DNA of 64,000 nt, taken from positions 1 to 64,000 of the forward strand of contig PLCS01000008.1 in the NCBI GenBank assembly GCA_003134855.1. Reading direction: 5' to 3'. Positions 57,500 through 64,000 of the stretch are shown in pieces; the stretch's first letter is position 1, and every line of letters starts with the position of its first letter. Position numbers and translations under genes: made by a program. The DNA is from Acidobacteriaceae bacterium. GTDB taxonomy: Bacteria > Acidobacteriota > Terriglobia > Terriglobales > Acidobacteriaceae. The notes beneath the pieces were generated by a model. The model worked only from the letters and a program-made list of their open reading frames with translations, did no database searches and was not told the origin of the DNA.

Positions 57500-57955
57500 G
57501 GCTTGCGAGGCGGCCGGCGAAGTAGCATTCGATGAAGGCAAAGAGGCTGTAACGACGCCATCTTCCAAGATTGAATCCGTGGAACTGCAGGCCAGAAAGA
57601 GCTGAACTCTTTTATGAGTAATTTAAAGTATTACTTTAGAATACTCATTATCTTATAAAAGGATCATCCACTGATAAAAAGACGAGGCGGGCGTCTATGC
57701 GGGCCGGGATGGGAAGTAGTCCAGGGTTCCGAAGATGCATCCGTCGGGCTGGCTCTTTGCTTGTTCAATTTATTCGGCGAGTTCTTCGATCGCAGTGCTG
57801 CCGGCGGCGTGAGCAGATGCACTTGAGCGGTCCACAGTTCTTTCATAACAGCAGCTTTCAGCTATCAGCTATCAGCTTTTCTCGCCTGTTCGGTCTGGAT
57901 GGAAGTATCCAAACTGGATAACACCATGAACAAGCTAAAGGCTGATAGCTGAGAG
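57500..57955. other. Intergenic stretch with palindromes
   Basis: No gene is supported. It holds the right direct repeat of the ATPase (57615-57632, within an ATGAGTA...TACTCAT palindrome) and the inverted AGCTATCAGCT-type repeats (57848-57958). Confidence 0.6.
57615..57632 (+). repeat. 18-bp direct repeat, right copy
   Basis: Identical to 56296-56313. Here it starts a 35-base palindrome with ends ATGAGTA and TACTCAT. It lies 115 bases after the ATPase stop codon. Confidence 0.85.
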
Positions 57956-57958
57956 CTA
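57848..57958. repeat. Inverted AGCTATCAGCT-type repeats after sucD
   Basis: The left arm AGCTTTCAGCTATCAGCT and the right arm GGCTGATAGCTGAGAGCT pair across about 50 bases. The right arm ends exactly at the sucD stop codon. The unit may end sucD transcription. Confidence 0.7.
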
Positions 57959-58831
57959 GTTCTTTCCGATCACGCGGGCCAGTGTTGCGCCAATCTCGGC
58001 GGGCGAGACGACGACGTGGATGCCGGCCGCGGTCATGGCCTTCATCTTGTCGGCGGCGGTGCCCTGGCCTCCGCTGATGATGGCGCCGGCGTGGCCCATG
58101 CGGCGGCCGGGGGGCGCGGTCTGTCCGGCGATGAAGCCGACGACCGGCTTCTTCACGTACTGCCGGACGAACTCCGCCGCGGCCTCTTCCGCCGTTCCGC
58201 CGATCTCGCCAATCATCACGATGGCCTCGGTTTCGGGATCGTCGTTGAAGAGGCGCAGCGCGTCGATGTGCGTGGTGCCGATGATGGGGTCGCCGCCGAT
58301 GCCGATGGCCGTCGATTGCCCGATGCCGCGCTGGGTGAGTTGATGCACGGCCTCGTAAGTCAATGTCCCTGAACGGGAGACGATGCCGACGGAGCCTTCC
58401 ATGTGAATGCGTCCGGGCATGATGCCGATCTTGGCCTTGCCGGGGGAGATCACACCCGGGCAGTTAGGGCCAATCAGCCGTGACTTCGAATTCTTGAGCA
58501 CGGCCCAGACCTTGACCATGTCGAGCGTGGGAATGCCCTCGGTGATGGCAACGATCAGCGGAATGCCCGCGTCTTCGGCTTCGAGAATGGCGTCGGCGGC
58601 AAAAGGCGGCGGAACGAAGATCATCGTCGCATTTGCGCCGGTTTTTTCAACGGCGTCGGCAACCGTATTAAAGACCGGCCAGTCTTCGTGCGTCGTACCG
58701 CCTTTGCCGGGAGTAACTCCGCCGACAACCTTCGTGCCATACTCCGCGCAACTCATTGCATGAAAGGTTCCTTCTTTGCCGGTGATACCTTGAACGATGA
58801 GTCGAGTATTCTTATCCACTAAAACAGCCAT
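57956..58831 (-). CDS. sucD: Succinyl-CoA synthetase alpha subunit
   Basis: The 291-residue protein has the normal length and motifs: N-terminal CoA-binding Rossmann fold (T-G-K-E-G-T-F-H), [12 protein letters not shown], and the phospho-His in M-G-H-A-G-A-I. With SucC it converts succinyl-CoA to succinate while making ATP or GTP in the citric acid cycle. Upstream, the AGGAG that serves as its ribosome site lies within the AGCT repeat. The sucC gene is separated from it by an S23-type gene. Confidence 0.96.
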   Translation of the reverse strand: MAVLVDKNTRLIVQGITGKEGTFHAMSCAEYGTKVVGGVTPGKGGTTHEDWPVFNTVADAVEKTGANATMIFVPPPFAADAILEAEDAGIPLIVAITEGIPTLDMVKVWAVLKNSKSRLIGPNCPGVISPGKAKIGIMPGRIHMEGSVGIVSRSGTLTYEAVHQLTQRGIGQSTAIGIGGDPIIGTTHIDALRLFNDDPETEAIVMIGEIGGTAEEAAAEFVRQYVKKPVVGFIAGQTAPPGRRMGHAGAIISGGQGTAADKMKAMTAAGIHVVVSPAEIGATLARVIGKN

Positions 58832-58862
58832 TAGCTTCTAGCTCCTAGCTTCTAGCTTTTCG
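58832..58862 (-). repeat. AGCT repeat, unit R2 (between S23 gene and sucD)
   Basis: On the minus strand it reads AGCTAGAAGCTAGGAGCTAG and onward. It encodes the last residues (K-A-R-S) and stop of the S23-type protein and contains AGGAG 10 bases before the sucD start. Confidence 0.8.
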
Positions 58863-59222
58863 CTCCGGTAATCTTAGAGTCTGAATGAATGATCCAAGCA
58901 TCTTGGATACTTCATCACTGAGCAATTCCGCCTCATTGAGGTTCTCATCGCTTCCCATTCCAAGTTTTCTGGCAACCAAAAGCTGGGTTTGAAGTTCGTA
59001 CGTTGAACCTTGTGCGAGTCCGAGAAACTGACGGAACTCTCCAGGCGTGATCCTTCCACGTCCTTCGGCGATATTGCTTGCCACGGAAACGCTGGCCCTT
59101 CTCATCTGTGAAATCAGCCCATACAGTTCTTCTTTAGGAAAAGATCGAGTTAGCTTGTAAATGCAAACAGTCAACTCGATGGCCCTCTGCCAAACAATCA
59201 GTTCGTGGTAGTCTTGCGCCAT
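58845..59222 (-). CDS. Four-helix bundle protein (S23 / 23S rRNA-intervening-sequence family)
   Basis: The 125-residue protein matches the four-helix-bundle family: L-I-V-W-Q-R-A-I-E-L-T-V near the start, S-Q-M-R-R-A-S-V-S-V-A-S-N-I-A-E-G in the middle and a hydrophobic C-terminal helix. The family was named for genes in 23S rRNA intervening sequences, but most members are free-standing and often mobile; the function is not known. It sits inside the sucC-sucD operon, between AGCT-type repeats that form its own last codons. Confidence 0.9.
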   Translation of the reverse strand: MAQDYHELIVWQRAIELTVCIYKLTRSFPKEELYGLISQMRRASVSVASNIAEGRGRITPGEFRQFLGLAQGSTYELQTQLLVARKLGMGSDENLNEAELLSDEVSKMLGSFIQTLRLPERKARS

Positions 59223-59263
59223 TTTTCCTCTCTCTGTCCTCTTTCGGAGGTTTATTTCTAAGC

Positions 59264-59301
59264 ACGAAAAAGCTAAAAGCTAGAGGCTAGTAGCTAGAAG
59301 C
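59264..59301 (-). repeat. AGCT repeat, unit R3 (between sucC and S23 gene)
   Basis: On the plus strand it reads AAAAGCTAAAAGCTAG... and AGCTAGAAGCT, the inverse of unit R2. It encodes the last residues (A-S-S-Y) and the stop codon of sucC. Confidence 0.8.
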
Positions 59302-60462
59302 TGCTCTTACGACTAACTCTGCTGCTTCTTTCATTGTTTCGCCCACCTGGAAGTTGAGGCCCGATTCCTTGAGGATTCTGCGGCCCTCGTTGACGTTGGT
59401 GCCTTCGAGACGCAGGACGATGGGCACACTGATCTTCAAATTGCGCGCCGCGGCGACTACTCCAGTGGCCAGCCGGTCCACGCGCAGGATGCCGCCGAAG
59501 ATGTTGATGAGGATCGCCTTCACGTTCGCGTCGGAGAGCAGAATCTCGAAGGCGTGCTCGATCTGGTCTTGCGTGGCGCTGCCGCCCACGTCAAGGAAGT
59601 TAGCCGGGCTGCCGCCGGCGTACTGAATGATGTCCATCGTCGCCATGGCCAGGCCCGCGCCGTTGACCATGCAGGCGATGGAGCCGTCGAGCTTGATGTA
59701 ATTGAGCGCGTACTTGCTAGCCTCGACCTCGAGCGGGTCTTCCTCGGCGGTGTCGCGCAGCACCTTGAGTTCCGGATGGCGGAAGATAGCGTTGTCGTCG
59801 AAGGTGATCTTGGCGTCGAGCGCGAAGAGCTTGTCGTCCTTGGCGGTGATGAAGGGATTGATCTCGACCAGCGAGGCGTCGGTCTCAATGTAAGCCTTGT
59901 AGAGGCTCTGGAAGAAGGCGACGGCGGCAGAGATTTGCGTCGGCTTGAGGCCCAGCGCAAAGGCCAGCTTGCGCGCTTGCCATGAGCCGAGGCCGATGGC
60001 CGGGTCGATGCTCTCCTTGAAGATCGCTTCGGGAGTTTTGGCGGCGACGACCTCAATCTCCATGCCGCCGGCCTGCGAGGCCATGAAGACCAGCTTGCCG
60101 GTGACGCGGTCGAGGACAATGCCGAGATAAAGTTCGCGGTCGATGCTGGCGGTCTCTTCGATCAACAGCCGCTGGACCTTTTGGCCTTGTGGCCCGGTCT
60201 GGTGCGTGACCAGCGTCATGCCGAGGATCTGCTGAGCGTAGAGTTCGGCCTCCTCGCGTGTGCGGGCCACTTTGACGCCGCCGCCCTTGCCGCGGCCTCC
60301 GGCGTGGATCTGCGCCTTGACGACGACACCGCTTGCGCCCTCGGCAAAGAGCTTGCGGGCTATCGTCGAGGCTTCTTCGAGGGTGTTAGCAACTTCGCCG
60401 CGCGGCACGGCGACACCGTACTTTGCCAGGATTTCCTTCGCTTGGTATTCGTGAATCTTCAT
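59287..60462 (-). CDS. sucC: Succinyl-CoA synthetase beta subunit
   Basis: The ATG at 60462 gives 391 residues (M-K-I-H-E-Y-Q-A-K-E-I-L), the normal start; the frame continues upstream without homology. It has the ATP-grasp domain (K-A-Q-I-H-A-G-G-R-G-K-G-G-G-V) and the C-terminal CoA-ligase domain (G-G-I-L-R-V-D-R-L-A). It forms the SucCD complex. Its last few codons are provided by an AGCT repeat. Confidence 0.96.
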   Translation of the reverse strand: MKIHEYQAKEILAKYGVAVPRGEVANTLEEASTIARKLFAEGASGVVVKAQIHAGGRGKGGGVKVARTREEAELYAQQILGMTLVTHQTGPQGQKVQRLLIEETASIDRELYLGIVLDRVTGKLVFMASQAGGMEIEVVAAKTPEAIFKESIDPAIGLGSWQARKLAFALGLKPTQISAAVAFFQSLYKAYIETDASLVEINPFITAKDDKLFALDAKITFDDNAIFRHPELKVLRDTAEEDPLEVEASKYALNYIKLDGSIACMVNGAGLAMATMDIIQYAGGSPANFLDVGGSATQDQIEHAFEILLSDANVKAILINIFGGILRVDRLATGVVAAARNLKISVPIVLRLEGTNVNEGRRILKESGLNFQVGETMKEAAELVVRAASSY

Positions 60463-60644
60463 GGGTTTGGGGTCGCCCCGTCCGCTGCTTTGGGGATTCG
60501 GGACCGGACCGGCGGTTGCCGGAGCAGGAGGACCGTACCAGCGGTATTCAAATAGTATCTTGCCCGCCAAAGGAGGGCAAACGGGCGAAAGGTCCGCAGG
60601 TTCACAGAACCACAATGCATCTCCGGACACTCCATTCTGACTAT

Positions 60645-60660
60645 GGCCTGTTCACACTAC
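60645..60660 (+). repeat. Lone end of the 307-bp element
   Basis: GGCCTGTTCACACTAC is identical to the first 16 bases (after G) of the left end of the element at 36085. No matching right end lies within a few hundred bases, so this is a solo end or the trace of an old insertion. It touches the 3' end of the next gene. Confidence 0.6.
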
Positions 60661-61277
60661 TCCGGCATCTCCAGCACAATCCAGGCGCTTTTCAAATAGA
60701 AGTGGTAGACGGTGCGGTGGTCGACGAGCGTATCAGCCAGGGCGTCGTGGTCGACGAGCGCCGGGCGATGCAGCAAGCCGATCTGAGCAGTGTGAATCTG
60801 CTCGGGCGAGGCGGGATCGATGCCCCAGTTGAAGCCAAGAACGCCACTCGGGTCGTGGGCTTGCAGCCGTTCGGTTTCCGGCGCGGCAGAGAGCACCAGC
60901 AGACTGGCCGGGGCGCTGGAAAAGAAGACCAGCAGCGAGACCGTTCCCCGCTCAGAGCAGAGGACCGCCCAATCGGAGGAGCCGGGGCGCTCCAGGCTGG
61001 CATGGATGACGTTTTCCGGGTGATGGGCTTCGTAGGTCTGCGGAATGAGGCAGCCGCGGCGGTTGAGCAGGACGGCGAGTTCGGCGGGTATGTCGGGGAA
61101 CGAGCTGATGGGCAGGTGGCGAATGAGGTAAGGGGTCGTGTGGCCGGCAACGACGATCTGGCCGGAGACGTTGAGCGGCGCGAGGGCCGGTTCCGGCTGC
61201 TGGGCCGGAAGCATTGAGTAGGCGCCTAGCAGCGCACTCAACAACCCGATGCTCATGTGGATTCTCACGCTTACCAT
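60657..61277 (-). CDS. Exported protein of unknown function
   Basis: The ATG at 61277 gives 206 residues with a signal peptide (S-I-G-L-L-S-A-L-L-G, cut near A-Q-Q). A downstream ATG at 61256 is possible. The mature part contains N-R-R-G-C-L-I-P-Q-T-Y-E-A-H, H-A-S-L-E-R-P-G-S-S-D-W and W-A-V-L-C-S. This pattern is shared, from memory, by unnamed acidobacterial exported proteins. The function is unknown. Confidence 0.7.
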   Translation of the reverse strand: MVSVRIHMSIGLLSALLGAYSMLPAQQPEPALAPLNVSGQIVVAGHTTPYLIRHLPISSFPDIPAELAVLLNRRGCLIPQTYEAHHPENVIHASLERPGSSDWAVLCSERGTVSLLVFFSSAPASLLVLSAAPETERLQAHDPSGVLGFNWGIDPASPEQIHTAQIGLLHRPALVDHDALADTLVDHRTVYHFYLKSAWIVLEMPE

Positions 61278-61326
61278 GATTTTCTCAAGGACAAAAGCAT
61301 ACCCATCTTCTGCCCGCAGTGTACAG

Positions 61327-61740
61327 CTAATTCTCTTGTGCCGGGCAAACTCCGGGCTGCCAGAACAGCAGCAGGAGCAGTGAACTTCCATACAAAACAT
61401 AGACGAGAGCTGCGGAACATCCAAACATATGAAGCACAAATGCAAATAAAGCGACTGATTGCGCAGTCGCAAGCCGGAGGATGTGTCCCATCATCCAATA
61501 GCCGAGAACAATTGAATTCTTCCACGGAGGGAAAGACCGACTCGGAAAGTAGCGAAAGAACCATTGCAAGAAAAAACTACACAGAACCATGGCGACTACA
61601 AAACCAAAGATGATCCATTGTAATGAAGAGGCAGCGCTGTGCTGTTGGGGCCGAATCTTTCTGGTGACATCGGCAATCATCAGTGTTGATAAGATGCAGA
61701 AGATTTGAATATAGCGAAGCGGGCGTTCGGGCTTGCTCAT
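61327..61740 (-). CDS. Small polytopic membrane protein
   Basis: The 137-residue product has three to four hydrophobic segments (about 13-24, 42-60, 75-92 and 94-125). I do not recognise a family. It lies just upstream of the exported-protein gene and may be in the same transcript. Confidence 0.6.
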   Translation of the reverse strand: MSKPERPLRYIQIFCILSTLMIADVTRKIRPQQHSAASSLQWIIFGFVVAMVLCSFFLQWFFRYFPSRSFPPWKNSIVLGYWMMGHILRLATAQSVALFAFVLHMFGCSAALVYVLYGSSLLLLLFWQPGVCPAQEN

Positions 61741-61844
61741 ATGGAATCCCCCTGCGCGGGTCAGAATTGAAGAATCGCCGCTCTATGGAATCCATCGAAG
61801 GATACGGAAGCGGGCGGCACGCGGTCAAGGAGGAAGAAATGAGA

Positions 61845-62090
61845 CTACAATTTCTTGCGCAGGTATTCAAAGACCAGGTAGCCGATGAGCGCGGAGATGA
61901 GAGCGATGGCGAAGTTGGCGGCGGTGAAGATGTCCGTCAGAGCCGCCGCCAGCGTCTTGCCGCGGCCGTTGGTCGCGGTGAACTCGCCCATCAGCAGGTT
62001 GGAGTAAAAGAGAAAGTCGATGAAGCCGATCTCGATCACCGCCCGCCAGACGGGGGTTAGACGGCGCCGGTTGGTCCGCTGGCTCTGCAT
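61845..62090 (-). CDS. Small membrane protein, 81 residues
   Basis: The ATG at 62090 gives 81 residues: a basic N-terminus (R-T-N-R-R-R) followed by two hydrophobic helices (about 17-32 and 52-74). The frame goes on upstream for about 90 codons, but that part overlaps the 5' region of the M16 peptidase gene. Divergent from that gene; role unknown. Confidence 0.55.
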   Translation of the reverse strand: MQSQRTNRRRLTPVWRAVIEIGFIDFLFYSNLLMGEFTATNGRGKTLAAALTDIFTAANFAIALISALIGYLVFEYLRKKL

Positions 62091-62220
62091 GGTAATCCTA
62101 TCGTACAAGAGTCGAATGAGGATTCCGTAAGGGCTGCCGGTTTGACCCCCCTCGGTCCATGGCACTAGCTTGGAAGAGTACGGGGGGTGCGCGTTTGCGT
62201 CCCTCCGGCAAGGAGATTGG

Positions 62221-63774
62221 ATGCAAAGGATAAAAATTCCCTGGTTTTGCAAGGGCGCTGGGGCGCTGATGCTGGCGGTTGTGGCCATGGCGGGCGCGCG
62301 AGCACAAGACCTGAAGAGCTTCGAGCAAAGAATCACGACCAAGGTGCTGCCCAACGGGCTGACGCTGGTCATCTGCGAGCGGCCGGAGGCGCCGGTCTTC
62401 AGCTACTCCACGTTTATCGACGCGGGCGATGTGAACGATCCATCGGGAGAGAGCGGCCTGGCGCATATGTTCGAGCACCTGGCCTTCAAAGGAACCAGTG
62501 AGATCGGCACCAAAGACTACGCCGCCGAGAAGATTGCTCTGGCCAAGGTGGAGTCGGCCAACGACGCCTACGAAGCCGAGTACCTGAAGGCCGTGGGCCG
62601 CGATGAAAAGAAGCTCGTCGAGTTGAAGAAGGCTTTCAAGGAGGCTGAGGCCGAGGCGCACAAGTACGTCATCCCCAACCAGTTCACCGACGTGGCCGAG
62701 CGCAACGGAGCCGAGGGACTGAACGCTGAAACTCAGTTGGACGAGACGATCTACTTCTGGTCGATGCCGGAGAATCGCCTGGAGCTGTGGGCGTGGCTGG
62801 AGAGCGGGCGGCTGGCCGACACGGTGCCGCGCGAGTTCTACAAGGAGCGCGATGTGGTGAATGAAGAGCGGCGGATGCGCACCGACTCGAACCCCATTGG
62901 CCGCCTCGTCGAGCAGTTCCTGTCCACCGCCTACGTGGCGCATAACTATGGCCGCAGCGGCATCGGCTGGCCCAGCGAGGTCGCGCAGATCAACGCCACC
63001 GAGGCGATGGAATTCCACAAAAAGTATTACGTGGGGTCGAACATCGTCGTCGCCGTGGTGGGTGACGTGAAGGCCTCGGAAGCGCTGCCGATGCTGGAGC
63101 GTTACTTCAGCAAGATTCCCGCCGGTCCCAAGCCGGAGGAGATGACCACCGTCGAGCCCAAACAATTTGCCGAGAAGACCGTGGCGATCCGCGAGCAGAC
63201 GCAGCCGTTTTACCTCGAAGGCTACCATCGGCCCGACTACCGCTCGCCCGACGCCGAGGTCTACGACGCCATCACCGACATCATGTCCAACGGGCGCGTC
63301 TCGCGGCTCTATCGCCGCCTGGTGCGCGATGCTCAGATTGCCGCTGAGGCCGAGGGCTTCTCACCCTTCCCTGGCGACAAGTACCCCGGACTCTTCGCCT
63401 TCTATGCCGTTCCGCTGCCCGGTCACACGCCGGCTGAGATGCGCGACGCCATCCACAAGGAGATCGACAAGCTCAAAAACACCGACGTGAGCGACGAGGA
63501 GCTGGCCATGTACAAGACGCGCACCCGCGCCGACCTGCTGCGCGGATTGGCCGACAATCAGGGCCTGGCCAACTCGCTGGCCCAGTACCAGACCCGCTAC
63601 GGCGACTGGCGCGAGCTCTTCCTGCAACTCGACAAGGTGGACAAGGTGACCAAGGCGGATATCCGCCGCGTGGCCAACGAGGTCTTCGTTCCCAGCAACC
63701 GCACCGAGTCCTGGATCGAGACCGAAGCTGCCGGAAAGACCGCGACTGCGCAGCAAGATGGAGGCGCGCAATGA
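62221..63774 (+). CDS. M16-family zinc peptidase
   Basis: The ATG at 62221, preceded by AAGGAG, gives 517 residues with a signal peptide (A-V-V-A-M-A-G-A-R-A-Q). The inverted zinc motif is H-x2-E-H in H-M-F-E-H-L-A-F-K-G-T, with the third ligand Glu expected about 75 residues on (E-R-D-V-V-N-E-E). This is the active half of the pitrilysin/insulinase family. A second M16 gene starts by an ATGA overlap; such pairs form heterodimers with one catalytic subunit. It is probably a periplasmic or envelope peptidase. Confidence 0.92.
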   Translation: MQRIKIPWFCKGAGALMLAVVAMAGARAQDLKSFEQRITTKVLPNGLTLVICERPEAPVFSYSTFIDAGDVNDPSGESGLAHMFEHLAFKGTSEIGTKDYAAEKIALAKVESANDAYEAEYLKAVGRDEKKLVELKKAFKEAEAEAHKYVIPNQFTDVAERNGAEGLNAETQLDETIYFWSMPENRLELWAWLESGRLADTVPREFYKERDVVNEERRMRTDSNPIGRLVEQFLSTAYVAHNYGRSGIGWPSEVAQINATEAMEFHKKYYVGSNIVVAVVGDVKASEALPMLERYFSKIPAGPKPEEMTTVEPKQFAEKTVAIREQTQPFYLEGYHRPDYRSPDAEVYDAITDIMSNGRVSRLYRRLVRDAQIAAEAEGFSPFPGDKYPGLFAFYAVPLPGHTPAEMRDAIHKEIDKLKNTDVSDEELAMYKTRTRADLLRGLADNQGLANSLAQYQTRYGDWRELFLQLDKVDKVTKADIRRVANEVFVPSNRTESWIETEAAGKTATAQQDGGAQ

Positions 63775-64000
63775 AGAGCTTGTTCATGAAGCATTTTTCT
63801 GGAATCGTTTTGGCAGGCGCAATCTTTGCTGCCCTTCTTGCTCCCATCACTCTCCCCGCCCAACAAGCCAAGCCCTGGGAGCAGATTCCCACGCCCAAGC
63901 TGCACGACTTCAAGCCCCACCAGCCCCAGCGCATTGAACTCAAAAACGGCATCGTGCTCTTCCTGCAAGAGGACCATGAGCTGCCCTTCGTCTCCGGCTC
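63771..64000 (+). CDS. M16-family peptidase, partial at window end
   Basis: The ATG overlaps the stop of the previous gene by 4 bases. The visible 76 residues have a signal peptide (A-G-A-I-F-A-A-L-L-A-P) and the start of an M16 N-terminal domain (R-I-E-L-K-N-G-I-V-L-F-L-Q-E-D-H). The rest lies outside the window, so the presence of a zinc motif cannot be judged. Confidence 0.85.
   Translation, partial: MKSLFMKHFSGIVLAGAIFAALLAPITLPAQQAKPWEQIPTPKLHDFKPHQPQRIELKNGIVLFLQEDHELPFVSG

Noticed and set aside
57848..59301. AGCT-type repeats considered as a CRISPR or attachment-site set
   Set aside because: The units are short, inverted relative to each other and lack regular spacers; they fit hairpin repeats flanking an S23-type gene.
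62098..63228. 376-codon minus-strand frame opposite the M16 peptidase
   Set aside because: Antisense to a gene with a clear zinc motif and signal peptide; it also runs through the small gene at 61845 only by chance of frame.

Overview
The window looks like a chromosomal segment of a GC-rich member of the Acidobacteriota (class Terriglobia-like). This is inferred from gene content, not from a marker search. The clues are a von Willebrand-type secreted protein of the acidobacterial kind, a lumazine synthase fused to a glyoxalase-like domain, an RNase E/G with a very large acidic insert, and many small intergenic palindromes of types familiar from acidobacterial genomes. No rRNA, tRNA or CRISPR array was recognised.

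Layout. 1-2463: purine-rich tandem repeats, then an overlapping pair (DHH phosphoesterase + membrane protein). 2.9-11.3 kb: lipoproteins and secreted proteins, ribH-nusB, and superoxide dismutase. 11.6-16.4 kb: a pentose-phosphate cluster (tkt, rpiB, HAD phosphatase, zwf). 16.6-20.3 kb: an RNase H-like protein, an ECF sigma factor, its zinc-finger anti-sigma with HEAT-like repeats, and a double-PDZ protein. 20.4-29.3 kb (minus strand): rne/rng downstream of a cell-shape cluster mreC-mreD-mrdA-rodA. 29.8-40.3 kb is the accessory region: a hemY fragment fused to half an IS110 transposase, a thymidylate-synthase-like/putative base-modification pair, a HigB/HigA-ImmA toxin-antitoxin module, a radical SAM/SPASM protein, a 307-bp inverted-repeat element, and a membrane-anchored STAND NTPase with TPRs. 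40.3-48.9 kb: mixed stress and housekeeping genes (iron permease family, CsbD, a frameshifted small membrane gene, comF, HNH nuclease, VWFA protein, desaturase) and three unrecognised genes. 49-54 kb: the classic origin neighbourhood, dnaA divergent from rpmH-rnpA-yidD-yidC. 54-64 kb: yceH, ndk, a DUF4143 ATPase flanked by direct repeats, sucC and sucD separated by an S23/four-helix-bundle gene, three small exported or membrane proteins, and two M16 peptidase genes, the last cut by the window edge.

The most striking feature is a family of about 40-bp palindromic repeats (CACCCC-stem-GAAGACCT-stem-GGGGNCCC). Seven copies lie at six loci. Several are embedded in frame in protein-coding sequence: rnpA, rne, the end of ribH, and twice in the hemY::IS110 chimera. 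The consensus has no stop codon in any of the six frames, and the two stem types differ by compensatory changes. Other structured repeats occur too: a 110-bp element in two opposite-facing copies, an element whose core is conserved but whose terminal stem differs between copies, AGCT-type repeats that now form the ends of sucC and the S23 gene, and several REP-like intergenic families. The genome therefore appears heavily colonised by small non-autonomous palindromes.

The second candidate for novelty is the two-gene operon at 30808-32761. Its first product has the thymidylate synthase fold signatures but carries Asp where dUMP-specific enzymes carry Asn, which points to a cytidine-nucleotide substrate. 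It sits beside a toxin-antitoxin module and under a palindrome that covers the -10 box, so a DNA-modification or defence role is plausible but unproven.
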